DNA from: Kiritimatiellia bacterium
GTDB lineage: Bacteria > Verrucomicrobiota > Kiritimatiellia > RFP12 > UBA1067
DNA length: 63,566 bases
Direction: 5' to 3'
Assembly (NCBI GenBank): GCA_017450695.1
Contig: JAFSTA010000089.1
Coordinates: forward strand, 1-63,566
Positions 45,891-55,354 of this stretch are shown one piece after another. The position numbers were made by a program, and so were the translations under genes. The notes under the pieces were generated by a model. It ran no database searches and was not told where the DNA came from. It was given only the letters and a program-made list of their open reading frames with translations. Within the stretch, counting starts at the first letter, position 1; each line of letters opens with the position of its first letter.

Positions 45891-47390
45891 ATGATGAAAA
45901 ACTGGATGTCGTTGGGAACGGCCTTCGCCGCCGTTCTGCCTGTTGCGGCTTTGGCCGAAATCGTTCTCGTGCCGCGCCCTGTGAAACTGGTCGAGAAAGG
46001 TGGGTTCGCGCCTGAGAAGGTCGCCATCCGCGAGGTGGAAGATGCGTCGATCCCCGCCGAAGGGTATCGGCTTTCCGTCGCGGCGGATGGCGTCACAATC
46101 ACCGCATCTGGAGCGGCGGGCAAGTTTTACGCCCGTCAGACGCTGAAACAGCTGACTTCGGACAAGAAGATTCCCTGCGTCGAAATCGAGGACGCCCCCG
46201 CCTACAGCTGGCGCGGTGTCCACATGGATGATTGCCGTCATTTCTTCGGCAAGGAAACGGTGAAGCAGGTGATGGACTTGATGGCGCAGCACAAGCTGAA
46301 CCGCTTCCATTGGCATCTCACGGAAGACCAAGGCTGGCGCATTGAAATCCCCGGCTATCCCGAACTCGTCCGGTATGGCGCCGCGCGTTCCGCCAGCGTC
46401 CGGCACGGGGTCAAGGCGTCGAAAGGGACGAAGGAAGACGCGGACAAACTGAACGGGATCCAATACGGTCCCTTCTACTACACGGAGAAGGACATCCGCG
46501 AAATCATCGCCTACGCGGCGGAACGGCAGATCACGATCGTGCCGGAAATCGAACTTCCCGGACACGTCTTCGCCGCGCTTGCCGCCTACCCGGAATTCGC
46601 GTGCGTACCGGAAAACCTGGCCTCTCGCGAGCCGAGACTGGTCTGGGGGATCGAGAAGGACGTCCTCTGCCTCGGCAACGACAAGGCGATCAAATTCATG
46701 GAAGACGTGCTCGACTACGTGTGCAAGCTCTTCCCCGGCGATGTCGTACACATCGGCGGCGACGAATGCCCGCAAGTCCGCTGGAAGACCTGCCCCAAGT
46801 GCCAAGCTCGCATCCAGGCGGAGGGACTCAAGGACGAACACGGTCTGCAGCCGTGGATCACGCGTCATTTCGTGAAGTTCTTGGAAGCGCGAGGCAAGCG
46901 TGCGCTGGGCTGGGACGAGTATCTGCTGGGCGACGTTCCCAAAAGCGCCATCGGCATGAGCTGGCGCGAGGGACGCAGCGGCGCGGGACATGAACATATC
47001 TCCGGCGCGAAGGCCGCGATCTCCGGTCACGATGTCGTGATGACCCCGTGCAGCTACTGCTACCTGGACTACCGGCAGGGACTGAAGAACGATCCGTTCT
47101 TCTACATCGGCGGCAATGTCACGCTGGAACGCTGCTACTCGCTGAATCCGTGCGCGAACGTGCCTCCCGAAGCGCGGAAGCACATCCTGGGAGCACAGGG
47201 GAACAACTGGAGCGAGTACACCTGGAACGAGTATGACCTTGCCTGGAAGATGTGGCCGCGCACCTGCGCGCTCGCGGAAGTCCTCTGGCTGGGCGATGCG
47301 AAACCGCAGTTCTCTGATTTCAAGGCGCGCATGAAGACCCATCGTCTGCGTCTCCTCGGGCAGGGCGTCAACTGCGCCCCGCTGGAGTAG
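45891..47390 (+). CDS. Secreted GH20 beta-N-acetylhexosaminidase
   Basis: This 499-aa exported enzyme has a signal peptide (cut after about PVAALA). It has the GH20b N-terminal domain, then the catalytic barrel: WRGVHMDDCRHFFGKE, HLTEDQGWRIEIPGYPEL, EIELPGHVFAALAAYP and HIGGDECPQVRWKTCP with the Asp291-Glu292 catalytic pair. The closing boxes LGWDEYL and GAQGNNWSEYTWNE complete the family signature. It removes terminal GlcNAc or GalNAc by substrate-assisted catalysis. GGAGAAAA precedes the start. It is monocistronic and convergent with GH78. Confidence 0.94.
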   Translation: MMKNWMSLGTAFAAVLPVAALAEIVLVPRPVKLVEKGGFAPEKVAIREVEDASIPAEGYRLSVAADGVTITASGAAGKFYARQTLKQLTSDKKIPCVEIEDAPAYSWRGVHMDDCRHFFGKETVKQVMDLMAQHKLNRFHWHLTEDQGWRIEIPGYPELVRYGAARSASVRHGVKASKGTKEDADKLNGIQYGPFYYTEKDIREIIAYAAERQITIVPEIELPGHVFAALAAYPEFACVPENLASREPRLVWGIEKDVLCLGNDKAIKFMEDVLDYVCKLFPGDVVHIGGDECPQVRWKTCPKCQARIQAEGLKDEHGLQPWITRHFVKFLEARGKRALGWDEYLLGDVPKSAIGMSWREGRSGAGHEHISGAKAAISGHDVVMTPCSYCYLDYRQGLKNDPFFYIGGNVTLERCYSLNPCANVPPEARKHILGAQGNNWSEYTWNEYDLAWKMWPRTCALAEVLWLGDAKPQFSDFKARMKTHRLRLLGQGVNCAPLE

Positions 47391-47401
47391 GGTTCGCGAC
47401 A

Positions 47402-47423
47402 GGCGGCGGCGAGAGCCGCCGCC
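47402..47423 (+). terminator. Hairpin after GH20
   Basis: GGCGGCGGC-gaga-GCCGCCGCC (9-bp stem) 11 bases after the stop codon. There is no T run, so it is a weak or rho-assisted terminator at best. Confidence 0.4.
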
Positions 47424-47490
47424 ACAAAACAAATGGCCCACCGTGAGCACTCGCGCAGGGGTGCTTCGCGCCAGCTGGGAAACTGAAAAG

Positions 47491-47523
47491 AACGGCGCCG
47501 ATTCCATTGGAGTCGGCGCCGTT
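47491..47523 (-). terminator. Terminator of GH78
   Basis: AACGGCGCCGA (47491-47501) pairs with TCGGCGCCGTT (47513-47523). On the minus strand it is followed by CTTTTC. Confidence 0.7.
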
Positions 47524-47553
47524 CAAGTCTGTCAAAAACGCGGTACGCTTACG

Positions 47554-50472
47554 CTACTGCACGAAAGCCGTGAAGCTTCCGGAGACCGCACGGAAAGTCG
47601 CGCATCCGTTCTGGATACCGATGTAGGTCAAACCGTCAACCGCCTCGCTCACCGCTTTCGCGGGCTTCCCGTTGATGGTGACCTTCTCCCCGTTCGGGCA
47701 GGGAATCATCACGAGCGCGGTGGTGTTGGCGGGAACGGTCGCGCTATACGACCAGCCCGGTTTGGCGTCGCCGCTGACATCGATATATTCCCACGCGCTG
47801 AACACCCGGCCGTAGGGCGTACGGTAGGCGCCCTGCACCTTGCCGATGCGACGATCCGGATTCGGGTTGAGGATGAAGTTCCGGTATCCCGGCTGGGCGG
47901 GGTCGTACCGGATACCGGCCATCGTGTTGAACATCCAGTCGAGGACCGCGCCGTAGGCGTAGTGGTTGAAGGAGTTCATGCCCGCGCTTCCGAATCCCTT
48001 GGCCTTGGTGTAGGAGTTCCAGCGCTCCCACATCGTGGTCGCGCCCTGGTTGACGGAATAGAGCCAGGAAGGCTCGTTCTCCTGCAGCAGCAGGGTATAG
48101 GCAACATCCGTGCAGCCCAGCTTCGTCAGGGTGTTCAGGATGATCGAGGTGCCGAGGAATCCGGTGTCCAGACGATCTCCGTTGTCCTTGATCCGTTTGA
48201 GGAGCGCGGCTTTCGTCGCGGCGAAGGATTTCTCATCCTTGTTGAGCTGGAGCATCAGGGCGAAAAGGTATCCGGTCTGCGTCTGCCACATCGGTTTCAC
48301 CGTGCCGTCCGCCTCCAGATAGGTATCCTGGAAGAGCTTCTTCGCCTTCTCGGCCATTTCGGTGAAGCGCTTGACATCGCCCTTCGCCTGAATCGCCTCG
48401 GCCATCTCCGCCATGATGCGCGCGTCCCACACATAGTAGGCGGCGCAGAGGTATTGCTGGTATTCGGGCTTCTGCGGATGTTCCGGCGGGTTGTAGGCCA
48501 GCCAGTCGCCCCAATGCGGGGTGGGGCCGTTCTTGCTCTCGATGTAATCCATGTACTTGCACATCGAGGCCCAGTTGTCACGGATGATCGTGGTATCTCC
48601 GTAAGCCTTCCACATATAGTAAGGCACCAAGACACCGGCGTCGGCCCAGCCGACGTGCCCGCGGTTGTTCCCGTACTGCGCGTAGGGGGCGACCCCCGGA
48701 TAACCGCCTTCCGTCCCCTCCTGCGAGTCACGCATATCGCGCATGAACTTGGAGAGGAACCCGTACGTGGTGGCGTCATAGGCGGCAGCCGGCGTGAACA
48801 CCTGCGTGTCCGCCGTCCAGCCCAGGCGCTCGTCACGCTGCGGGCAGTCCGTCGGGACGCTCAGGTAGTTCCCGTAGTGCCCCCAACGGCAGTTCGCGAT
48901 CAGGCGGTTGACTTTCTCGTTCGAGGTCTTCAGACAACCGGTGTCCGTTCCTTCCAGCACGGAGGTGACGACATCCGCACGGATCTTCTGGATGGTGACC
49001 TTGGCGGTCGTCGTGATGGCGAGGTACTGGAATCCGTAGAAGGAGAACGACGGATGGTAATTCTCCACAGACTTTCCACCGAGAGTCAGGGTGGTGTAGG
49101 CGCGCGCCCGGCGCAGGTTACGGAAGTAAGGGATCCCCTCCGGACCATCATTGCCGCGGTCCTTCAACCCCTTGTTATCGTTCAGGAACTCCGAGTGCTT
49201 GATGGTCACTTTCGTGCCCTCGCCACCGGAGAGCTGAAGGTTCTCCCAGCCGACCGCATTCTGCGCAAAGTCCACCACCAGCATCTCGCCGGCGTCCAAC
49301 TCGACCTGCGCGCCATCCTGATACTCGCGGATCATTTTGCCCACGCCGAACTGGTTCGTCGAAACATCCGTCGGATGACCGAGGTCATAAACCTTGAGGG
49401 AGACCGGACGGAGCTGCAGATCGTTGCGGACACGGACAGGCGGACCGATCAGCGAGTCGATACGCCCTTTGAACTCCGTATTGGCGACAGCCTTGCTCCA
49501 GCCGTCACCCAACGCAGGATCCGTCATCCAGGCGAGATTTTCGCGTGCGTCAAAATCCTCGCCGTAGTGGATTTCGGCCTTCACGACAGGCCCCTTGAAG
49601 GCGGCATCCCAGCTGGTGTCGGTCCCGAAACGCGCCTGCGTACCGTCGGTGTAATTCACCACGAACAAACCGCGGAAGGCGTCCTGCTTGCCGATCTTAC
49701 CGGTAATCTGGTCGCTCCACCAACCGCTGGTGACGATCGCGGAAAGGATGTTCTCGGCACCGGCGCCCGTGTTGATCAGGTGCGTCACGTCATACGAGAA
49801 GTATTGACGCATCTTGCGCGCATCGGTAAAACCGGGCTTCAGCTCGTCGAAGTACTGCCGTCCGTTGAGATCCAGATTGGAGACGCGGTTGCCGTTGATG
49901 AACGCCTCGAAAACGCCCAATCCCGTCACATACCACTTGGCGCTCGCGACTGCCTTTTCGTTCTTCACGATCTTGCGCACGGCCATCGCGGGATGCGGAT
50001 TGGCCTTGCCGCCCTCCAGCGGCTTCGCCATAATCCACTGCGAGCCTTCCCACTGGCGGGGATCGATCACGCCCGTCTCGAAAAAGGTCGGTGCGGCTGT
50101 AAAGGTCTTACCCTTCGCGCCAGTGACTTCCACCGTCCACCAGTACCGCGTCATGGGGGAGAGTTTCACGCCCGTGTACGGAATCGCCGCCGCCTTCGGA
50201 CTCTCGACCGTTCCGCTGTCCCACACCAGATTCTGCATCTGGGGATCCGTCGAAACGAGAATCCGGTAGGACTTCTGCGCGGCGCCGATTTTCGAGCAGT
50301 TCATCTGCCATCCAAAGACCGGGGCGGTATCGACGCCGAACGCCAGATCCAGCCAGTTCGTCTGCAGACGGGAAATCGGGTTAGACGGTTTCCCACCAAA
50401 AAGACAACATCCGCCCACCAGCGTAGCGGCAGCCGACAAAGCCAACAAACCATTGATCGTCTGTACTTTCAT
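47554..50472 (-). CDS. GH78 alpha-L-rhamnosidase, lipoprotein
   Basis: This 972-aa protein has a lipoprotein signal (AAATLVGGC, Cys22). It is a full-length GH78 enzyme: Ig-like domain and Bac_rhamnosid_N (about 60-330), a concanavalin-like domain, the (alpha/alpha)6 barrel with the hallmark TDCPQRDERLGWTADTQ holding catalytic acidic residues, then GWADAGVLVPYYMW and a C-terminal beta domain. It releases alpha-L-rhamnose from glycosides or pectin side chains and is probably tethered to the outer membrane. The start at 50472 has GAGGAG upstream. It is a single gene ended by a strong hairpin. Confidence 0.93.
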   Translation of the reverse strand: MKVQTINGLLALSAAATLVGGCCLFGGKPSNPISRLQTNWLDLAFGVDTAPVFGWQMNCSKIGAAQKSYRILVSTDPQMQNLVWDSGTVESPKAAAIPYTGVKLSPMTRYWWTVEVTGAKGKTFTAAPTFFETGVIDPRQWEGSQWIMAKPLEGGKANPHPAMAVRKIVKNEKAVASAKWYVTGLGVFEAFINGNRVSNLDLNGRQYFDELKPGFTDARKMRQYFSYDVTHLINTGAGAENILSAIVTSGWWSDQITGKIGKQDAFRGLFVVNYTDGTQARFGTDTSWDAAFKGPVVKAEIHYGEDFDARENLAWMTDPALGDGWSKAVANTEFKGRIDSLIGPPVRVRNDLQLRPVSLKVYDLGHPTDVSTNQFGVGKMIREYQDGAQVELDAGEMLVVDFAQNAVGWENLQLSGGEGTKVTIKHSEFLNDNKGLKDRGNDGPEGIPYFRNLRRARAYTTLTLGGKSVENYHPSFSFYGFQYLAITTTAKVTIQKIRADVVTSVLEGTDTGCLKTSNEKVNRLIANCRWGHYGNYLSVPTDCPQRDERLGWTADTQVFTPAAAYDATTYGFLSKFMRDMRDSQEGTEGGYPGVAPYAQYGNNRGHVGWADAGVLVPYYMWKAYGDTTIIRDNWASMCKYMDYIESKNGPTPHWGDWLAYNPPEHPQKPEYQQYLCAAYYVWDARIMAEMAEAIQAKGDVKRFTEMAEKAKKLFQDTYLEADGTVKPMWQTQTGYLFALMLQLNKDEKSFAATKAALLKRIKDNGDRLDTGFLGTSIILNTLTKLGCTDVAYTLLLQENEPSWLYSVNQGATTMWERWNSYTKAKGFGSAGMNSFNHYAYGAVLDWMFNTMAGIRYDPAQPGYRNFILNPNPDRRIGKVQGAYRTPYGRVFSAWEYIDVSGDAKPGWSYSATVPANTTALVMIPCPNGEKVTINGKPAKAVSEAVDGLTYIGIQNGCATFRAVSGSFTAFVQ

Positions 50473-50597
50473 AGTTCTCCTCAAACGTACCATGTTACAA
50501 AAACCGCTTTCATTCTACTGTTTTCCCCGCCGTAAGGAAAGCCCGAAAATCGAATTCGGTAACAGGAGGCACAAATCGGGCACAGACGCGCGGTACA

Positions 50598-50659
50598 AAG
50601 GATGTCACGAAATCGGGATGTCGATCTTAAGGATGTCACGAAATCGGGATGTCGATCTT
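50598..50659. repeat. 31-bp perfect tandem duplication at the end of the lnt-NYN gene
   Basis: 50598-50628 and 50629-50659 are identical. The second copy encodes the last residues of the protein and its stop; the first repeats them just downstream, outside the gene. Confidence 0.9.
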
Positions 50660-53596
50660 CAGGTCTGGGATTAGTAACCGTCTATTTGCCACGGTGAAAC
50701 GATGTACGCGCCGTCCTTTTGCTTGCTTGTTGGCGACCACCCAGGGATAATCATCCGCATACTGCCTGAAAAGGTCATTCGAAAGAATGTGCGCCCCGAC
50801 ACGGTGCGCACTCATAAGAATAAATTCGTCCGCCGCAATGTCCGCCGGAACAATATTACACTTACCAGAATTTTTTAACGACATCAGATACTCCCATCCT
50901 TCCGGCTGTTTATTGAGAAGAACGTACTTGATACTGGCATCGCAGTAAAGTTCCCAATGGATTTCACGTTGATCCAATTCACGAATCAGTGCCTTTAACG
51001 CACGCCATGACAACTCTCGGTCCAGAAGAATGATGTTCGCTCCGTCCAAAATCAGGCAATCGGGAATCATGCCGGATTTCTGAGCGGGTTTTGCAACTTC
51101 CTCCACATGCGAATGGTCCTTTTTCTGTGTCACCGCAGGACTCTTTGCTACGGGAGTTGGGGAATCCGCTGGCGTAGCCGAAGGCGCTTTTGACATCGGC
51201 TTCTTGTTTTTCTTATTCGTCGGTTTAGCGGTTTTTTTCGCCGTTGTCGATGGCTGTTTTTTCGCGAGTGTCGCCGGGGGAACTGTTGATGACGGCACAC
51301 CGCTTTTCCCGTTTACCGTCTTTTCAGCAGACGGATTGTTCGGTGGTATCACCGAAGATACTTTTCCCGCCGAGGGTACGATTTTTCTTGTGACATCTAC
51401 TCCACCTTGATGTCGCCATTCCCTCCGTTCTCGGTTCAATTGTTCAGACGTGAACGGCGATTCGCCGCATTTTCTAGGTTTTGAATCGATATCTGGGCGG
51501 GACATCTGATATTTCGACCTGTTCGCGATACATCCGGCGCAAGCATCAGAAATCTCGTGGTTCAGATCGGGGCAGACAAGCGTTGCGCGGTAAAGCGCGG
51601 AATCGACATCCGTAACCCGAAACTTGTAATCCTTGTCAAAGAAAAAGGGGAGAACCTGTTCGATGACTTCCTTTCCCTGAAGCGGATTCTCGAATCCAAT
51701 CTGCGACATCACGTCTGACCAATCCACGCGGAAACGATAGTCGGGAATGCCGTCCACCTCCACACGTGCATACCGCTCACCCGCGTCACGCACAAGACGG
51801 CCATTGACCATCATACCAGCTGCAATCGGCGTAGTTCCGGTGGAAGGTTTCGAAGACGGTGTCGGCATGGGCGGACGATCCGGGTGCAACATACGCCACC
51901 GGCGTTCCTTTTCCGACAACTTTTCCTCTTTCGGACGGATCGGATGACCGGAATGTCGGAACGAAAGCACGAACGCCAGGAGCGCGAAAACGGAAAAGGC
52001 GCAGACGAGCGGGAGGTCACCCGCCCGCGTATAGAAGGTCCCGCCGCCGTTGGGTTCGGTGACACCCAACAAAAAACCGTGGAAATCCGCGATCTTCCCT
52101 TCCAGTTCCAAACGTTTCACGCGACCGAACTTGTCCACGAAACAGGAGACACCGGAATTTGCGGAACGTACCATCGGAACCTGATTCTCCACGGAACGGA
52201 ATACCGCCTGCATCTGGTGCTGCAGCGGTTCGCAAGACTGATTGAACCAGGCGTCATTCGTCAAGAGCGCCAGCACAGTTGCACCGTTCTTCACCGCAGC
52301 ACGGCTCAACGGAGGGACGGTATCCTCAAAGCAGATCAACGCGCCGATTTTGACATCGGATTTCGCCGGTAGCGTCAAAACCGATGCCGAGTCGCCCGGC
52401 GTACAACTCACCCCGATCGGAACCAACCGTTGCAACCAGGGAATCGCCTTATCGAACGGGATATACTCGCCGAACGGAACCAGATGCTGCTTCCGGTAGA
52501 TGCCGCACTCCTTCCCCTCCGGAGAAACTAACCAGGCTGAGTTGTAGTACAGGTTCTCCTCTTCGTTCTTCCCACGCATTTCACTGACGCCCGCCAGCAC
52601 GGTTCCTTGGGAGGCGACGGCTCCCAGTCTCAGAAACTCCATCGAATAATTGTGAACGGGCACCATACCTGGCACGGCTGACTCCGGCCAGACGATCAGG
52701 TCGGGCTTCGCCAATCCTGCCATCTTGGTCTGATCCAACACGCGTTCAATCTGCATCAGACGCATTTGCTCCGGCGTACAGGAGAAAACACACGGAATGT
52801 TTGGCTGGATCACCGCGACGCGGACACTCTCGTCTATCCCATCTGGTTGCGTCCCGTGGATCCGGGCGTTTCCCCAAAACCACACGCCGAAAACCAGCAA
52901 GAAAGGCAGAATGCTTTCGAGCGATTGGCCGAGACGCACCGGAAACGGCAATCTCACGGCACTTTCGATTCCGTATTCCGAAAGGGAAAGCTTGTTCCAG
53001 AACGGGACAACGAGACGCTGGCAAATAGAGGTCACCGCACCGTTCACCAGAACCAGCATTGCCGAAACCGCATACACGCCGAAGAGCGAGGACACCTGAA
53101 TGAACGGAATGTTGTGGACCTGCGAGACGCCGAGGAAGTTCCAGGCGAACCCGGAGAAGAGCGTTCCGCGCAGATACTCCGTTCCAGCCCACAGGATCGG
53201 ATCGACCAGCAGCACGCACACCACGCGGAGGAACGGTTTGGCCTTTGCCTGCTGCCAGAAGGTGGAGGAGAGCCAGGCGAAAAGCGCCCAGTAGGCGGAA
53301 CAGGCGGCAGAAAGGCCGACCATCCCCAACACGACCAAGGCCCACGGACCTCCGTTCTTGATGATTGCGGGCAACCAGCACAGGGAAACAAGCCAAAAGA
53401 GGATACCGGTGAAAAAGGCACTCCAGACCGCACGCTTGCGCGGGGCAGACCGGATAATCCACAGCAGTGGCACCAGACACGACCACGAGTTAATCGTTTG
53501 GTCAAAGGGCGGGAACGCGGTCGCCAGACCGATGCCGGAGACCACCACGCCGAGTCCCGTCAAGATCTTCCTGACAGTTTCCACCCGATCCTTCAT
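50636..53596 (-). CDS. lnt: Apolipoprotein N-acyltransferase fused to a NYN/Zc3h12a-like ribonuclease domain
   Basis: One uninterrupted frame of 986 aa. Residues 1-550 are apolipoprotein N-acyltransferase: about seven membrane helices and a nitrilase-type periplasmic domain with the catalytic triad Glu305 (VWPESAVPG), Lys369 (GIYRKQHLVPFGEYIPF) and Cys422 (GALICFEDTVPP). It transfers the third acyl chain to lipoproteins. Residues of about 575-740 are an unassigned domain with CPDLNHEISDACAGC. Residues of about 740-845 are a Lys/Pro/Ser/Thr-rich linker. Residues 848-986 form a NYN/PIN-like nuclease domain: LILDGANIILLD (Asp851), IAADEFILMSAHRVG (Asp923) and HILSNDLFRQYADDYPWV (Asp941). After the last Lnt helix at about 528-545 the extension should lie in the cytoplasm, suiting an RNase. 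ATG 53596 with GGAG is the likely start. Confidence 0.85.
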   Translation of the reverse strand: MKDRVETVRKILTGLGVVVSGIGLATAFPPFDQTINSWSCLVPLLWIIRSAPRKRAVWSAFFTGILFWLVSLCWLPAIIKNGGPWALVVLGMVGLSAACSAYWALFAWLSSTFWQQAKAKPFLRVVCVLLVDPILWAGTEYLRGTLFSGFAWNFLGVSQVHNIPFIQVSSLFGVYAVSAMLVLVNGAVTSICQRLVVPFWNKLSLSEYGIESAVRLPFPVRLGQSLESILPFLLVFGVWFWGNARIHGTQPDGIDESVRVAVIQPNIPCVFSCTPEQMRLMQIERVLDQTKMAGLAKPDLIVWPESAVPGMVPVHNYSMEFLRLGAVASQGTVLAGVSEMRGKNEEENLYYNSAWLVSPEGKECGIYRKQHLVPFGEYIPFDKAIPWLQRLVPIGVSCTPGDSASVLTLPAKSDVKIGALICFEDTVPPLSRAAVKNGATVLALLTNDAWFNQSCEPLQHQMQAVFRSVENQVPMVRSANSGVSCFVDKFGRVKRLELEGKIADFHGFLLGVTEPNGGGTFYTRAGDLPLVCAFSVFALLAFVLSFRHSGHPIRPKEEKLSEKERRWRMLHPDRPPMPTPSSKPSTGTTPIAAGMMVNGRLVRDAGERYARVEVDGIPDYRFRVDWSDVMSQIGFENPLQGKEVIEQVLPFFFDKDYKFRVTDVDSALYRATLVCPDLNHEISDACAGCIANRSKYQMSRPDIDSKPRKCGESPFTSEQLNRERREWRHQGGVDVTRKIVPSAGKVSSVIPPNNPSAEKTVNGKSGVPSSTVPPATLAKKQPSTTAKKTAKPTNKKNKKPMSKAPSATPADSPTPVAKSPAVTQKKDHSHVEEVAKPAQKSGMIPDCLILDGANIILLDRELSWRALKALIRELDQREIHWELYCDASIKYVLLNKQPEGWEYLMSLKNSGKCNIVPADIAADEFILMSAHRVGAHILSNDLFRQYADDYPWVVANKQAKGRRVHRFTVANRRLLIPDLKIDIPIS

Positions 53597-53806
53597 CTCA
53601 CACTCCATTTCTCCCACACGCCACAAACTGTTCGCGCAAGCAAAGCCCGTGTAACACCCGTTCCACAGACAATACCAGCCCCATCCCCTCACACGCACGG
53701 CATGATAACAAGGATCCCCTGACGGGTCAAGCGGCGATTCAAAACGGGAAGTCGAATACATCTCCGTTTCCATCGAGTCTGTCTTACGTGTCCTTTCTGG
53801 GTTAAG

Positions 53807-53869
53807 GTAACTCAGGGGCGCAACCCCATTTGACCTGCAGGACCTCTTAGGCTGCGCAGCCGCTCCTTA
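53807..53869 (-). repeat. Triple mini-hairpin repeat, degenerate copy C
   Basis: A diverged inverse copy of 16796-16870. Hairpin 3 (GGGG...CCCC) is kept, and most of hairpin 2 is kept through wobble pairs; hairpin 1 is shifted in register. No gene lies in 53597-54052. Confidence 0.6.
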
Positions 53870-54052
53870 TCTGCCTCCGCGCTTTTCAACTGGGGTACCA
53901 TTCCACTCGGAACTGGCGGTGGCGCTCCCACGTCAGAAACTTTTCATCTTCTCGCAGAGAGGGCAATATGATAGAATAAAAGCATTCTCGCTTCTTTTGG
54001 GAAATGAACGGAGACCTTTTGATTTTGCGATCGATCTGGGAGGAATTGTGAA

Positions 54053-55207
54053 ATGAAGTATTCGAGAAGAGAATTCCTGGGCTTGACATCTTACGCATTG
54101 GGTACTGGGCTTCTTCCCGGTTGCCTCCATGCGGCAAAGGACGGTAACAGTTATTCTGTGGCACTGCTGGGGGATACCCATTACGATTCTCCGGACCCGA
54201 AGTTCTACCATGCAGATTATACGCACAGCACCTCCAAGGGACGTTACGAGGCGCACCTGAAGGAACACCTCCGCAACGCCGAGATGTGGAAGGAACGGAT
54301 GCCCGCGCTCATTCACGCCTCCGCCTCTTGCGCCACGCAGGACACGGCGTTTATTCTTCAAATGGGCGACTTGATTCAAGGCGATTGCGGAAACCCCGCG
54401 ACACATCGCCGGATGTTAAACGACGCCTTCGAGACGATGAAGGGTGCCTACGGCGGAAAGCTGCCGCTCGTCACGGTGGCGGGAAACCACGACATCCGAG
54501 GGGACGTTCCGGAAGACGGTGCGCTTGCGGCGTTCGACGCCTGGCAACCACCCCTGATGACGCGAGAGCTGGGCGTACCCGTCACCAAGACCACGTTTGC
54601 GTTCCGGCATGGGCCGGATGTCTTTCTTGTCGTGGATTTCAACGAGCCGCGCCCGAATCTCGGACTGGTGAAATCCCTGCTGAAAGCGAATGCGGACGCA
54701 CGCTATACCTTCCTGATTTCGCACGGCCCCGCCATTCCCAACTGCCGCTCTCGCTGGTTCCTGCTGGGTTTACCGAAGCGGGATGCCGCGCGCCGCGAGT
54801 TGCGCGCACTGCTGGCCGCACGCAACGCCATCGTCCTGGCAGGCCATACGCACTGCCTCGAATCCTACGACTGCGTTTTCCCGGAGGGACGGATTACGCA
54901 GTTTGTCGCGAACAGCGTGTGGGCAGTCCCCGAATGGGAATCGCTAAACGTCCGCGAAGAAGGCAAAGAAATGTTCGGTTCACAAGCCTCCCTCAAGAAG
55001 GTGAAGGAGAACTCCCGCACCGGAACGCAGAATTCCCTGCGGCAGCTCGCGGATGAATACCGTCCCTTCATCCGCGACTACTTCTTCGCGAACGCCGCCG
55101 GTCATTATCGGCTGGAGGTTTCCGACCGCCGTGTCGCCGTCATTTTTTACGGCGGCAGTTCCCGCACACCAGCCCGGACATTCCTCCTTCGCAACAACGT
55201 GCGATAA
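54053..55207 (+). CDS. Exported metallophosphoesterase (Tat/lipoprotein signal)
   Basis: This 384-aa protein begins with a twin-arginine signal (SRREFLGLTSYALG) followed by a lipobox-like LLPGC, so it may be a Tat-exported lipoprotein. The calcineurin-like metal-binding boxes are complete: LLGDTHYD, LQMGDLIQGD, TVAGNHDIRGD, LISHGPAIPN and LAGHTHCLES. It hydrolyses phosphoesters outside the cytoplasm; the substrate is unknown. GGGAGG precedes the start. Probably its own transcript. Confidence 0.85.
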   Translation: MKYSRREFLGLTSYALGTGLLPGCLHAAKDGNSYSVALLGDTHYDSPDPKFYHADYTHSTSKGRYEAHLKEHLRNAEMWKERMPALIHASASCATQDTAFILQMGDLIQGDCGNPATHRRMLNDAFETMKGAYGGKLPLVTVAGNHDIRGDVPEDGALAAFDAWQPPLMTRELGVPVTKTTFAFRHGPDVFLVVDFNEPRPNLGLVKSLLKANADARYTFLISHGPAIPNCRSRWFLLGLPKRDAARRELRALLAARNAIVLAGHTHCLESYDCVFPEGRITQFVANSVWAVPEWESLNVREEGKEMFGSQASLKKVKENSRTGTQNSLRQLADEYRPFIRDYFFANAAGHYRLEVSDRRVAVIFYGGSSRTPARTFLLRNNVR

Positions 55208-55354
55208 GGGCTGTTGCTAGTTCTGCGACCGCGCATTTTTGCGCGGATTCCGTACGGGCGGTATGGCGGCACCCGAAAGGAAAAACGGGATGATTTTGTG
55301 ATTCGCCCATCCCCGTTTCTTTGTTATACTGTTTCTTTTCAACGGAAGAGCAGT

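Noticed and set aside
47443-50535. Plus-strand open frame of 1030 codons
   Set aside because: Antisense to the GH78 lipoprotein, which has complete family motifs; no ribosome binding site and biased composition.
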